This document shows positions 8,486-17,326 of a stretch of 64,000 nucleotides of DNA, piece by piece; the stretch's first letter is position 1; each line of letters starts with the position of its first letter. Source of the DNA: Streptomyces qinglanensis (GTDB lineage Bacteria; Actinomycetota; Actinomycetes; Streptomycetales; Streptomycetaceae); assembly GCF_900111245.1 (NCBI RefSeq), contig NZ_FOGO01000004.1, positions 498,496 to 562,495 on the forward strand. The letters run 5' to 3'. The translations under genes were made by a program, and so were the position numbers. Under the pieces are notes generated by a model. The model was not told the origin of the DNA and did not search any database. It was given only the letters and a program-made list of their open reading frames with translations.

Positions 8486-9897
8486 CGGCCCTTCCGCTGC
8501 GGGCCGCTGCCGCCCGGCCGCACGTCCTGCTGGTGACGACGCCGGGCGGTACGGCGACCCGGCTGGCCGCCGAGCGCCAACTCCGGCTCCAGGACCTGCC
8601 GCAGGCCCGCACGCCCGCGGACGCCGACGTCCTGTTGGTCGCGGGCCCCGAGTGCCGGGGGCTGCGGCCGGCGATCGACCGGCTGTGGCAGAGCCTCCCC
8701 GCACCCCGTGCCCGGGCCCGTGCCGCCACCCCCGGCGCTCTTCCCGACGCGCTGGAACGCTGCCGCGCCGAGCTCGCCGAGCCCCGCGGCCTGCGGCACG
8801 CGGAGCACCGGCACGAGAACCCCGCGGGCGTCGGTCCCGACGAGGGGCCCGACGCGGAGTTCGGCAACGGGCGGGACGAGCGTGACGGCGACGGCGGGGG
8901 TGCCCACGACGGCCATGAGCGCCATGACGGCCATGGCCCCGACGGTGGCAATGGCGGTCATGAGGGCCACGAAGCCGGTGAATACCACGGCAGCCACGAT
9001 TCCCCCGGCTCGCACGGCAGCCACGAATCGCCTGGCTCGCACGGCAGCCACGGCCGTCACGGCGGTCACGAGAGCCACGGCTCCCACAGCGATCACGGTG
9101 ACTCCGGGCCGCCCTGGGGGCTGCCGATGGCCGGGCAGGGCGAGGACCGGGACGGTTTGACGCTCGACCAACTCCACGTGCCCCTGGGGCCGTTCCTCGC
9201 CGACTGGCCGGACGGGCTGGCGGCCCGTCTCACGCTGCAGGGCGATGTGGTCCAGCGTCTGGAGTTCGAGCGGCCGCCCGTCGGAGGCGGCGGCTCCTGC
9301 CCGCCGTTCTGGGGGGAGCCCTGGGCGCGGGCCGCCGCCGGGGAACGCGTCGCCGCGGGGGAGGGCGCGCGGCGGCGGGCCGCCGCGCACGCGGACAGCC
9401 TGGGGCGGCTGCTGGCGGTCGCCGGATGGGCGGGCGCGGCGACCACGGCCCGGCGGCTGCGGGACGACCTGCTCGACGGCGCGTCGAGTGCGGAGCTGAG
9501 ACCGGGCGTGCGGCGGTTCGCGCGCAGGGTCGGCCGCTCCCGGACGCTGTACTGGCTGACCCGCGGAACGGGGGTGCTGACCGCGGAGGCTGCGCGGGAC
9601 GCCGGGGTGACCGGGCCCGCCGCACGGGCCGACGGGGACGTCCCCGCCCGCTACCGGACCTGGCTGGCAGCTCTGGTGCGGGACGTGGACCGGCTGGCGG
9701 ACCGGACACCGCTGGACCCGGCCGAGGACGGCCCGCGGGGCGGCGCGGCGGACGGTCGGTGGCCGTCGGCGGCGCTGGTGCGGGTGCTGCCGGGGCTGCT
9801 GGAGGGTGCCGAACTGGCAGCGGCGCGACTGGTCGTGGCCAGCCTGGACCCGGATCCGGACGAACTGGCGGCGGTGCCGCGGGAGGTGGACGCGTGA
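8476..9897 (+). CDS. Degenerate NuoB-NuoD-like fusion with histidine-rich insert
   Basis: About 473 residues in three parts. Residues 14-82 read like the Rossmann-type half of NuoB: ADADVLLVAGPECRG then RPAIDRLWQSLPAPRA, compare ADVxIVAGTVTxKMxPALRRxYDxMPEP. The paired cysteines and remaining ligands of cluster N2 are gone. Residues 144-208 hold 17 His among Gly, Ser and acidic residues (units such as GSHESPGSHGSHG), a likely metal-binding or flexible insert. Residues 230-473 resemble NuoD/hydrogenase large subunit: VPLGPFLADWPDG near the start and GTGVLTAEAARDAGVTGPAARA, a clear match to the GVGVLSPEDAxxxGVTGP segment. The protein probably caps the membrane arm in place of the redox module without carrying an iron-sulfur cluster. 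Similar genes sit in partial nuo clusters of other streptomycetes as far as I recall. Confidence 0.7.
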   Translation: MDLTALPLRAAAARPHVLLVTTPGGTATRLAAERQLRLQDLPQARTPADADVLLVAGPECRGLRPAIDRLWQSLPAPRARARAATPGALPDALERCRAELAEPRGLRHAEHRHENPAGVGPDEGPDAEFGNGRDERDGDGGGAHDGHERHDGHGPDGGNGGHEGHEAGEYHGSHDSPGSHGSHESPGSHGSHGRHGGHESHGSHSDHGDSGPPWGLPMAGQGEDRDGLTLDQLHVPLGPFLADWPDGLAARLTLQGDVVQRLEFERPPVGGGGSCPPFWGEPWARAAAGERVAAGEGARRRAAAHADSLGRLLAVAGWAGAATTARRLRDDLLDGASSAELRPGVRRFARRVGRSRTLYWLTRGTGVLTAEAARDAGVTGPAARADGDVPARYRTWLAALVRDVDRLADRTPLDPAEDGPRGGAADGRWPSAALVRVLPGLLEGAELAAARLVVASLDPDPDELAAVPREVDA

Positions 9898-10823
9898 CGG
9901 AGACCGCAGCCTGGTGGTCGCTGCTGGCCGCGCCCGCGCTGCTGCTGGCCGGGGCGGTGCTCGCCGTCGCCGGGGACGCGCTGCTGGCCGCACGGGCCGC
10001 GGGGCGCCCGGCGACCGTCCGGACCGCGCTGCGCCCCCTGCTGGAGGTGCCCCGGCTGCTGGCCGCGCAGCCCCGGCGGCTTCCGGCCGCGGACCGGCTG
10101 CTGTGGCGGCTGGGAGTGGTGACCGTACCCGTGGCGGCGGTGCTGTCCGCCCTGGTGATTCCGTTCGGTGGGACGGCGGTCGCCGATCTGCCGGTGGGCG
10201 TCGTGTGGTTCAACGCGATGGAGGTGCTCACCTGGGCCGGACTGTGGCTGGCCGGGTGGGGCCCGAACGCGGCGTTCTCGCTGATCGGCGGCTACCGCTT
10301 CGTCGCCCAGGGGCTGGCTTACGAACTGCCGCTGATGTTCGCCCTCCTCTCCGCTGCCACGGCGGCCGAGTCGCTGCGGGTGGGCGACATCGCGCAGGCC
10401 CAGCACGGCCTGTGGTTCGCGGTGTGGATGCCCCTCGCGTTCGCCGTCTACCTGGCGGGTGTGCTGGCGTTCAGCTTTCTGGGGCCGTTCCGCTACCCGG
10501 CGGGCGAGGACGTCGCCGCGGGTGTGCTGGGGGAGACCTCGGGAGTCGACCGGCTGCTGCTGGAGGCGGGCCGGTGGCTGTGGCTGACGTCCGGCGCGGC
10601 GATGGCCGTGCCGCTGTTCCTCGGCGGCGGGGCGGGGCCCGGACTGCCCGGCTGGGCCTGGTCGACGCTCAAGACCCTCGCGGTGCTCGCCGTACTGGTG
10701 TGGGTGCTGCGCCGGATGCCGGTGGTGCGGGCCGACCGGTACGTGGAGTTCGCCTGGGTCGTCCTGGTCCCGCTGACCCTCGTGCAGGTCCTCGTGCCCG
10801 CGCTGGTGGTACTCGGACGCTGA
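9894..10823 (+). CDS. nuoH: NADH-quinone oxidoreductase subunit H (NuoH-like)
   Basis: Quinone-site membrane subunit linking redox module and proton channels in complex I. GTG start overlapping the previous stop (GTGA). About 309 residues with eight hydrophobic helices. Conserved NuoH features: GWGPNAAFSLIGGYRFVAQGLAYELPLMFALL (the acidic YELP loop), FLGPFRYPAGEDVAAGVLGE (normally LPFDLPEAEGELVAGYHxEYSG), and a C-terminal LRRMPVVRADRYVEFAWVVLVPLTL. The PFDLPEAE loop is only partly kept, so quinone chemistry may be weakened. Confidence 0.9.
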   Translation: MTETAAWWSLLAAPALLLAGAVLAVAGDALLAARAAGRPATVRTALRPLLEVPRLLAAQPRRLPAADRLLWRLGVVTVPVAAVLSALVIPFGGTAVADLPVGVVWFNAMEVLTWAGLWLAGWGPNAAFSLIGGYRFVAQGLAYELPLMFALLSAATAAESLRVGDIAQAQHGLWFAVWMPLAFAVYLAGVLAFSFLGPFRYPAGEDVAAGVLGETSGVDRLLLEAGRWLWLTSGAAMAVPLFLGGGAGPGLPGWAWSTLKTLAVLAVLVWVLRRMPVVRADRYVEFAWVVLVPLTLVQVLVPALVVLGR

Positions 10824-10883
10824 ACTGCCGCTGGCTGTCCCGTCGGCATCCCGCCGACGGCCGACCGAAGGAGGAGGGACGAC

Positions 10884-11444
10884 GTGGAATCCGTACTGCT
10901 GGCGGTGCTGGGCGTGCTCGCCCTGGCCGGCGGTGTGCTGGTCTTCCGCTGCGACTCGATGGCGCGGGCCACCTTCGCGCTGCTGCTCTCGCTGTGCTGC
11001 GTCGGCGGCGTGGTGGCGCTGCTCGGACTGCCCTACCTCGGCGTGGTGACCGTACTGATGATGATCATGGAGATGGTGGTGATGGCCGTCTTCATGGTCG
11101 CCTACATGATGAACCCCGCGGGTCTGATGCCGATGTCGATGCTGCACAACAGGCGCGGCTCGCTGGCCGTCGGTGCCGGGGTGTTCGCCGCGCTCGTCAT
11201 CGCGGTCTTCCTGGTGCCCTGGCCGGCGCGGCGGGGCGGGCCGCCGCCGGACACCACCGTGCAGGTCGGCAGGGCGCTGATGGGCGGACAGATGCTGACC
11301 ATGATCGTGCTCGGCTTCGTACTGCTGGCCACGATGGTCGGTGCCACCGTGCTGGCCACCCGGCGCGGCCGCTACGACCGCTTCGGCGACGCACTCGACC
11401 GGCGCACCCCCCGGGACCCGGTCGGGGGAGGGGTGGGACGGTGA
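10884..11444 (+). CDS. nuoJ: NADH-quinone oxidoreductase subunit J (NuoJ-like)
   Basis: Antiporter-associated membrane subunit of complex I, 186 residues with five hydrophobic helices. GTG start with a strong GGAGGAGGG site eight bases upstream; the 60-base gap before it is the largest inside the operon. Family features include LALAGGVLVFRCDSMARATFALLLS near the N-terminus and the glycine/met-rich VTVLMMIMEMVVMAVFMVAYMM helix that contains the pi-bulge region. The C-terminal helix (QMLTMIVLGFVLLATMVGATVLA) is typical. Overlaps nuoK by four bases. Confidence 0.88.
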   Translation: MESVLLAVLGVLALAGGVLVFRCDSMARATFALLLSLCCVGGVVALLGLPYLGVVTVLMMIMEMVVMAVFMVAYMMNPAGLMPMSMLHNRRGSLAVGAGVFAALVIAVFLVPWPARRGGPPPDTTVQVGRALMGGQMLTMIVLGFVLLATMVGATVLATRRGRYDRFGDALDRRTPRDPVGGGVGR

Positions 11445-11746
11445 CCTTCGAACTCGTCTGCGTACTCGCGGCCGGCCTGTTCAGTGTCGGGCTGTTCGGG
11501 GCGCTGTCCCAGCAGTCCATCGTCATGATCATGATGGGCATCGAGCTGATGATCGGCGGCGTCATCGTCGCCGCCGCCGCGTTCTGGCACTTCCTCGCCC
11601 CCTCCGGTGCCGACGGGCAGGTCGTCATCGTCGCCGCCGTGGTGGCGATGGCGGTCGAGATGGCCATGGGGTTCGCCGTGACGACGGCGATCTACCGCGC
11701 ACGCCAGGTCGACATGACCGACATGGCCGAGGACCTGAAGGGATGA
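11441..11746 (+). CDS. nuoK: NADH-quinone oxidoreductase subunit K (NuoK-like)
   Basis: Small three-helix MrpC-like subunit, 101 residues, whose buried glutamates relay protons in complex I. GTG start in a GTGA overlap with nuoJ. The pattern LFSVGLFGALSQQSIVMIMMGIELMIGGV carries the conserved Glu in MGIELM, and the third helix region VAMAVEMAMGFAV carries a second acidic residue. Both key glutamates are therefore retained, so proton translocation remains possible. Overlaps nuoL by four bases. Confidence 0.92.
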   Translation: MTFELVCVLAAGLFSVGLFGALSQQSIVMIMMGIELMIGGVIVAAAAFWHFLAPSGADGQVVIVAAVVAMAVEMAMGFAVTTAIYRARQVDMTDMAEDLKG

Positions 11747-13662
11747 GCGCACTGCTGTGGGCGCTGCTCGCCCTTCCCCTCGGCGCCGGGACCCTGCTCT
11801 GCCTCGGCGGACGCGGCTGGAACACCTGCGCCCCGGTCGCCGCCCCGGCCGCGGGGGCCGCCACCTTGGCCCTGGCGGTCGCCGCCGCGGTCGCCCGGCC
11901 CCAGGCGAGCGCCCCGCTGTTCGCCGGGATCCGGGCCGGACTGCGGGTGGACGGACTCTCTGCGGTCATGGTGGTCACCGTCGCCGCGGTCACCACCGCC
12001 GTGCTGGTCTTCTCCGCCCGGGAGGCGGGCCCGGACGAGAACCGGGGGCGCTACTTCGGACTGCTGCTGCTGTTCGCCGCCGCGATGCTCGTCACCGTCA
12101 CGGCGACCACGCTGGCACTGCTGCTGATGGCCTGGGAGGTGATGGGCGCCGCGAGTTGGGCCCTGATCGGCTACCGGTGGCGGCAGCCGGGCCGGGCGCG
12201 GGCCGCGGACACCGCGTTCCTGACCACCCGCGCCGCCGACCTGGGCATGTACCTGGCCGCGGGGGCCGCCCTGGCCGGAGGCGTCGGCTCCCTGCGGCTG
12301 GACGCGCTGCCGCAGGCCGACGGGGTCTGGCTGCACGTGACCGGCGCCGGCGTCGTCCTCGCGGCGTTGGGCAAGTCCGCACAACTGCCCTTCTCCTTCT
12401 GGCTGTCGCGGGCGATGCAGGGCCCCAGCCCGGTCTCCGCGCTGCTGCACTCGGCCACCATGGTCGCCGCCGGTGCCTATCTGCTGCTGCGGCTGTCCCC
12501 GCTGCTGACCGCGACCCACTGGGCGGGACCGCTGGTCGCCTGGACCGGCGCGCTCACCGCCCTGCTGCTGGGCGCGGTCGCCGTCGCCCAGCGGGACGTC
12601 AAACAACTGCTGGCCGCCTCCACCTCGGCGCAGGTGGGCTTCATGGTGCTCGCGGCGGGGAGCGGGGGAGTGGCCGCGGGCACCGTACAACTGGTGGCAC
12701 ACGCCGCCGTGAAGTCCGGGCTGTTCCTGGCCGCCGGAATCTGGCTGACCGCGCTCGGCACCCGGCACCTGCCCGCGCTTCAGGGCGCCGCCCGACGGTG
12801 GCCGTCAGTGGGTGCCGCCTTCGCGGTGGGCGCACTGGCGCTGGCCGGGTTGCCGCCGCTGTCCCTGTGGGCGGCCAAGGACGAGGTGCTCGGCGCCGCC
12901 CGTGCCGATGACCCGGCGCTGTACGTGACCGCCCTGGCCGCGAGCGCCCTCGCGGCGGGCTACAGCGTCAAGGCGCTCTGGTACGTCACCCGCCCGCTGC
13001 CCGGCGAACCGGCCGCGGGCGACGCCGGGTATGCCGGGTACGCCGAGTACACCGCCGAACGGCCGGGCCACCAGCAGCGTCCCGCCCGCTCCGCGCTGCT
13101 GCCGCTGTGGGCGCTCGCCTGCGCCGGGGCCGGCCTGGGGGTACTGGTCCTGCCCGGCCCCGCCGACTGGCTGAGCGCCCTGCTCGGCGCAGGCGACCGG
13201 CCCGCGCTCCACCCCTGGGAAGCGGTGGTCTCCGCGGCGGTCGCCCTCGCCGCCGCGGGAGCCGCCTGGACATGGCTGCCGCGCATCGCCCGCTCCGGGG
13301 ACGCAGCCTCCCGCCCGCGCCCCGCCGTGCGCTGGGCCGAGCGCTGGCTGGGCCTGGACCGCGCCGCACATCTGCTGCTCGTACGGCCCGTCATGGCGCT
13401 CGCCCGGGCGCTGGCCGCCTTCGACGACCGGGTGGTGGACGGCGCCGTACGGCAGCTCGGGCGGGGCGGACTGGCCCTCGCGCGGCTGGCGCGCCGGGCC
13501 GACGACGGCGGGCTGGACGCCGCCGTCCGCGCGCTCGCCGCCGGGGCCCGCCGCCTCGGCTCCTGGGCCCGGCGCCCGCAGACCGGTCTGCTGCACCAGT
13601 ACTACGCCCAAGCCGTCGTCGGCTTCGCGGCGCTGACCCTGCTCGTGCTGTTGGTGAGGTAA
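11743..13662 (+). CDS. nuoL: NADH-quinone oxidoreductase subunit L (NuoL/MrpA-like proton channel)
   Basis: The most distal antiporter-like proton-pumping subunit, 639 residues. ATG start in an ATGA overlap. Contains the Proton_antipo_M core: LMAWEVMGAASWALIGY, KSAQLPFSFWLSRAMQGPSPVSALLHSATMVAAGAYLLLRL and the VAQRDVKQLLAASTSAQVGFM helix, with the trans-membrane Lys and Glu residues of the channel present. The C-terminal part has the long amphipathic region followed by a last helix (VVGFAALTLLVLLVR). A Tyr/Gly-rich loop near residue 430 (DAGYAGYAEYT) is unusual. Followed seven bases later by nuoM. Confidence 0.95.
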   Translation: MSALLWALLALPLGAGTLLCLGGRGWNTCAPVAAPAAGAATLALAVAAAVARPQASAPLFAGIRAGLRVDGLSAVMVVTVAAVTTAVLVFSAREAGPDENRGRYFGLLLLFAAAMLVTVTATTLALLLMAWEVMGAASWALIGYRWRQPGRARAADTAFLTTRAADLGMYLAAGAALAGGVGSLRLDALPQADGVWLHVTGAGVVLAALGKSAQLPFSFWLSRAMQGPSPVSALLHSATMVAAGAYLLLRLSPLLTATHWAGPLVAWTGALTALLLGAVAVAQRDVKQLLAASTSAQVGFMVLAAGSGGVAAGTVQLVAHAAVKSGLFLAAGIWLTALGTRHLPALQGAARRWPSVGAAFAVGALALAGLPPLSLWAAKDEVLGAARADDPALYVTALAASALAAGYSVKALWYVTRPLPGEPAAGDAGYAGYAEYTAERPGHQQRPARSALLPLWALACAGAGLGVLVLPGPADWLSALLGAGDRPALHPWEAVVSAAVALAAAGAAWTWLPRIARSGDAASRPRPAVRWAERWLGLDRAAHLLLVRPVMALARALAAFDDRVVDGAVRQLGRGGLALARLARRADDGGLDAAVRALAAGARRLGSWARRPQTGLLHQYYAQAVVGFAALTLLVLLVR

Positions 13663-13669
13663 CCCACTC

Positions 13670-15181
13670 GTGCTGACCGTCGTCACCTTCCTCCCCCTGC
13701 TGGCCTGTGCCGTACTGGCCCTGCTGCCGCGCGCCGTCCGGGTGCCGGACCGGGTGTGCTCCTGGGTGTGGATCGCCACCGCCGCCGCGGACCTGGCCCT
13801 GGTCATCGCCGTCTGGGTCCGGTTCGATCCGCACGGCGGACTGCAGTACGAGCAGCGGGCGCGCTGGATGCCCGGCGCCGGGGTGAGCTACCACGTCGGT
13901 GTGGACGGGCTGTCCCTGCCGCTGGTCGCGATGGTCTGTGTCCTCTTCCTGGCGGCCGCCGTCCACATGCTGCGCGAGACCCGCCGGGTGCGCGCGCTCG
14001 CCTGCCTGTTCCTGTTCCTGCAGACCGTCGGCGTCGGCCTGTTCGTGGCGCTCGATCTGATCCTTTTCTTCGTCTTCTTCGACCTGTCCATCGTCGGCAT
14101 GTACGTCGTCATCGCGGGCTGGGGCCACGGCGAGCGGGCCCGCGCGGCGGCGCTGAAGTTCTTCCTCTACACCTTCGTCGGCTCCCTCGCCCTGCTGCTC
14201 GGCTTCATCGGCCTGTACCTGGCCGCCGATCCGCACACCTTCGACCTCGTGGAGCTGACCCGCAGCAACCCGCTGGCGGGCCAGGGCCTGTACGCGGGTC
14301 TGGTGCTGCTGGCCGTCGGTGCCGGGCTCGCCGTCAAGACGCCCACCGTGCCGCTGCACACCTGGCTGCCGCCCGCCCACACCGAAGCGCCCGCCGCGGG
14401 CTCCGCGATCCTCGCCGGAGTCCTGCTGAAGATGGGCACCTACGGGTTCGTGCGCATCGCCATGCCGCTGCTGCCCGGCAGTTGGCGGCAGTACGCACCG
14501 GTCTTCGTCGTCGTCGGCGTGGTCTCCGTCGTCTACGGCGCACTGGTGGCCCTGGCCCAGACCGACCTCAAACGCATGATCGCCTACACCTCCGTCAACC
14601 ACATGGGCTACGTCGTGCTGGCCATCGGCGCCGCCGGATCACTCGCCGGAAGCGACGCCCAGGCCCGCTCCCTGGCCGTCACCGGAGCCGTCGTCCAGAT
14701 GGTCAGCCACGGCCTGCTGACCGGCGCCCTGTTCCTGCTCACCGGAGTGCTGTACGACCGGGGCGGCACCTACGCGCTCGACGCCTACTCGGGACTGGCC
14801 GCGCACACCCCCCGGTTCGCCGCCGCCACCGGGGTCGCCGCGTTCGCCAGCCTCGGCATCCCCGGCTTCTCCGGCTTCGTCGCCGAGTTCCAGATCTTCA
14901 CCGGCAGCCTGGCCTCCCAGGCCGCCGCGACCGGCATCGCGCTGCTGGGCATCCTGCTGAGCGCGGCGCTCTTCCTGCGCGCCCTGCGCTCCCTCTTCCT
15001 CGGCCCGCCCCGGCTGCCCGCCGGAATCCCCCTGTCGGGCCTCGCCGACCTCCGCACCCGGGAGGCCGCCGCAACCTACCCGCTGCTGGTCCTCGCGCTG
15101 GTCATCGGTGTGCTTCCGCGGTTCCTGCTGGACGTGGTCGAACCGGCCGGACGCTCCGTGACGGAACTGGTGGCACGGTGA
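13670..15181 (+). CDS. nuoM: NADH-quinone oxidoreductase subunit M (NuoM-like proton channel)
   Basis: Antiporter-like membrane subunit, 503 residues, about fourteen helices. GTG start just after the nuoL stop. Characteristic segments include FFVFFDLSIVGMYVVIAGWG, LKFFLYTFVGSLALLLGFIGLY, KTPTVPLHTWLPPAHTEAPAAGSAILAGVLLKMGTYGFVR, and LAQTDLKRMIAYTSVNHMGYVVLA. The usual Glu of the WExxxxP helix is replaced by Asp (FFDLS), while the KTP and LLKMGTYG lysines are conserved. Overlaps nuoN by four bases. Confidence 0.95.
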   Translation: MLTVVTFLPLLACAVLALLPRAVRVPDRVCSWVWIATAAADLALVIAVWVRFDPHGGLQYEQRARWMPGAGVSYHVGVDGLSLPLVAMVCVLFLAAAVHMLRETRRVRALACLFLFLQTVGVGLFVALDLILFFVFFDLSIVGMYVVIAGWGHGERARAAALKFFLYTFVGSLALLLGFIGLYLAADPHTFDLVELTRSNPLAGQGLYAGLVLLAVGAGLAVKTPTVPLHTWLPPAHTEAPAAGSAILAGVLLKMGTYGFVRIAMPLLPGSWRQYAPVFVVVGVVSVVYGALVALAQTDLKRMIAYTSVNHMGYVVLAIGAAGSLAGSDAQARSLAVTGAVVQMVSHGLLTGALFLLTGVLYDRGGTYALDAYSGLAAHTPRFAAATGVAAFASLGIPGFSGFVAEFQIFTGSLASQAAATGIALLGILLSAALFLRALRSLFLGPPRLPAGIPLSGLADLRTREAAATYPLLVLALVIGVLPRFLLDVVEPAGRSVTELVAR

Positions 15182-16590
15182 ACCAGAACGTCGCCGCACT
15201 CCTCCCCGAAACCTTCCTCGCCGCGGCAGCCGTCTGCGGCCTGCTCGCCGGAAGCTGGCTGCCCCGCCACCGCCAGTGGGCCGTCGCGGCACTGGCCGCC
15301 GCCGCGTGCCTGGCCGGCATCGCCGCCACCGGCCACACCATGGCCACCGGCCGGGAACAGACCGTCTTCGACACCACCTTCGCCGTCGACGCGCCGACGA
15401 ACGCCGGACGGCTGACCGTCCTGACCGCGCTGCTGCTCGTCGTCGCGATGTCCGCGGAGTCGCTGCGCGGCCACAAGCGGGAGAGCGAGTACTACGTCCT
15501 GCTGCTGCTGACCGGCACCGGCACGCTCGTCCTGATCGGCGCCGACGACCTGCTGACACTGTTCGCCGGGTATCTGCTCGCCAGTATCCCCGCCTACGCG
15601 CTCGCCGGATTCGCCAAGGACGCCCACGGCACCGAAGCCGCCCTGAAGTACTACCTGTTCGGAGCGCTGCTGGGCACCGTCATGCTCGCCGGAGTCGCGC
15701 TGCTGTACGCCGCCGCGGGCGCCACCGGCTACCGCACGCTGCGCGACGGGCTCCCCGGCGCCGACCCCGCGCTGGTCGCCGCCGGTCTGGTCGCCGTACT
15801 GGCCGGGCTGCTGTTCAAGGCCGGTGCGGTACCCGCCCACTTCTGGGTGCCCGACGTCACCGAGGGAGCCGCACCACCGGTCGCCGCCTACGTCACCACC
15901 CTGCCCAAGGTCGGTGCGCTGATCGCCGGATACCGCCTGCTCCACCAAGCGCTGCCCGGCTGCGGAGTCGACTGGCCGCTGCTGCTCGCCGTCCTCGCCG
16001 CCGCCTCCATGACCTGGGGCAACCTCGCCGCGTTCTTCCAGACCGACGCCAAGCGGCTGCTCGCCTACTCCACCATCAGCCAGATCGGCTACCTGCTGAT
16101 GGCGCTCTCCGTCGCCACCCACACCGACCTTGCACAACGCGCCCTGCTGCTCTATCTGGCCGCCTACGCGCTCACCAACCTCGGGGCGTTCGCCGTCGTC
16201 ACCGCCCTCCCGCAGGCACGCTCCCTGGACGACTACCGCGGGCTGGCCGGACGACGACCCGGGCTGGCCGCCGTCCTGCTCGTCTGCCTGCTGGGCCTGG
16301 TGGGCACCCCGCCGACCGGCGTCTTCCTCGGCAAACTGGAGATCTTCACGGCGGCCGTGGACGGCGGCCGAACCTGGCTCGCGGCGGTCGCCGTCGCCAA
16401 CACCGTCGCCTCGCTCTTCTACTACCTGCGCTGGCTCGCCCCGGTCTTCCGGCCGGGCGGTACCCAACGGCACGCGGTCACCGGCCGGGTGACAGTCGGC
16501 ACCGCCTACGTGGCGGGCACCGGTTCACTGCTCCTCGGCCTGGCCGGCGGCGCGGTCCTGCCGCTCACCACGGGGCCGTTGCTGGGCTGA
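15178..16590 (+). CDS. nuoN: NADH-quinone oxidoreductase subunit N (NuoN-like proton channel)
   Basis: Third antiporter-like subunit, 470 residues, last gene of the operon. GTG start in a GTGA overlap. Family segments: DDLLTLFAGYLLASIPAYALAGF, ALKYYLFGALLGTVMLAGVALLY, LLFKAGAVPAHFWVPDVTEGAAPPVAAYVTTLPKVGAL and FFQTDAKRLLAYSTISQIGYLLMAL. The channel lysines (FKAGAVP, LPKVG, DAKRLLAYS) are present; the usual Glu of the LFxxxEL helix is replaced (FAGYLLAS). The operon ends 72 bases before the convergent YceI gene with no obvious hairpin between them. Confidence 0.95.
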   Translation: MNQNVAALLPETFLAAAAVCGLLAGSWLPRHRQWAVAALAAAACLAGIAATGHTMATGREQTVFDTTFAVDAPTNAGRLTVLTALLLVVAMSAESLRGHKRESEYYVLLLLTGTGTLVLIGADDLLTLFAGYLLASIPAYALAGFAKDAHGTEAALKYYLFGALLGTVMLAGVALLYAAAGATGYRTLRDGLPGADPALVAAGLVAVLAGLLFKAGAVPAHFWVPDVTEGAAPPVAAYVTTLPKVGALIAGYRLLHQALPGCGVDWPLLLAVLAAASMTWGNLAAFFQTDAKRLLAYSTISQIGYLLMALSVATHTDLAQRALLLYLAAYALTNLGAFAVVTALPQARSLDDYRGLAGRRPGLAAVLLVCLLGLVGTPPTGVFLGKLEIFTAAVDGGRTWLAAVAVANTVASLFYYLRWLAPVFRPGGTQRHAVTGRVTVGTAYVAGTGSLLLGLAGGAVLPLTTGPLLG

Positions 16591-16662
16591 GCCGGGTACA
16601 TCGGTGAGCACGTCCTGGCTTGCGCGTGCGGACCTGCCGCGCACCCGGCAGACGGCAACTCC

Positions 16663-17178
16663 TCAGACACGTACGCACTTGATCTTCAATGTGAGGTCGA
16701 GGTGGCGCCCGGCCATCCCGCGGGCCCGCGTCACTCCGAACTCGATCCGGTCGATCCGGGTCGTGGCCCGGACGGTGAAGGAGTCCGGGGTCACCTCGGA
16801 GTCCTGAATCGAGAGGGCCACGGGCCGGGTGATCCCGCACACGGTGAGCGTGCCGGTGACACCCGTCGCGTCCGCACTCGCGGAGACGAACGCCATGACG
16901 GGATACCCGGCGCTGTCGAGGAAGTGCGCCGAGCGGACATCCTTGTCCCGCCGCTCGTCGCCCGTGTGGAAGCTTGCCGCGTCGATATCCACCTGGATCT
17001 TGGAATCGGTGAGCGGTTCCGCGATGTCGACCGTCCCGGACCGGACCTTGAAGGTTCCGTGCACCGGCATGAGCCCGAACAGGTGCCTGCTGCCGAATTC
17101 GACGGCCGAGGCGCCGGTGTCGATCCGGTAGCGGCCCAGCCTCGGGGTGGCTGCTGCGTCGTTCTGTTTCGCCTGCAT
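16663..17178 (-). CDS. YceI-family lipid-binding protein
   Basis: A lipocalin-like beta-barrel of 171 residues that binds isoprenoid or other lipophilic ligands. The sequence runs GRYRIDTGASAVEFGSRHLFGLMPVHGTFKVRSGTVDI, then SKIQVDIDAASFHTGDERRDKDVRSAHFLDSAGYPVMAFVS and the closing TRIDRIEFGVTRARGMAGRHLDLTLKIKC, all family hallmarks. No export signal is present, so it should be cytoplasmic, as for many actinobacterial members. The ATG at 17178 has only a short GAGG nearby; an ATG at 17196 is an alternative. Its link to the convergent complex-I-like operon, if any, could be quinone-related but is speculative. Confidence 0.92.
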   Translation of the reverse strand: MQAKQNDAAATPRLGRYRIDTGASAVEFGSRHLFGLMPVHGTFKVRSGTVDIAEPLTDSKIQVDIDAASFHTGDERRDKDVRSAHFLDSAGYPVMAFVSASADATGVTGTLTVCGITRPVALSIQDSEVTPDSFTVRATTRIDRIEFGVTRARGMAGRHLDLTLKIKCVRV

Positions 17179-17326
17179 GCCTCGATTCCACGGCATTCCG
17201 GGGGTGGCTCGGCAGAGCAGGGCGTCGGTGACGGGACCGACGAACGGATGGCCGCGTGGGCCGCCCGTGCGACTTTCGTAGGCTGTCGGTGTTCGTCGCA
17301 CACCGAGCCTGCGGAGCGTGATTGGA

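Noticed and set aside
8197..9993. Long minus-strand open frame opposite the NuoB/D-like gene
   Set aside because: Shadow of the GC-rich real gene, with His/Arg-rich low-complexity translation and no start site. The plus-strand gene overlaps its neighbours in operon fashion.
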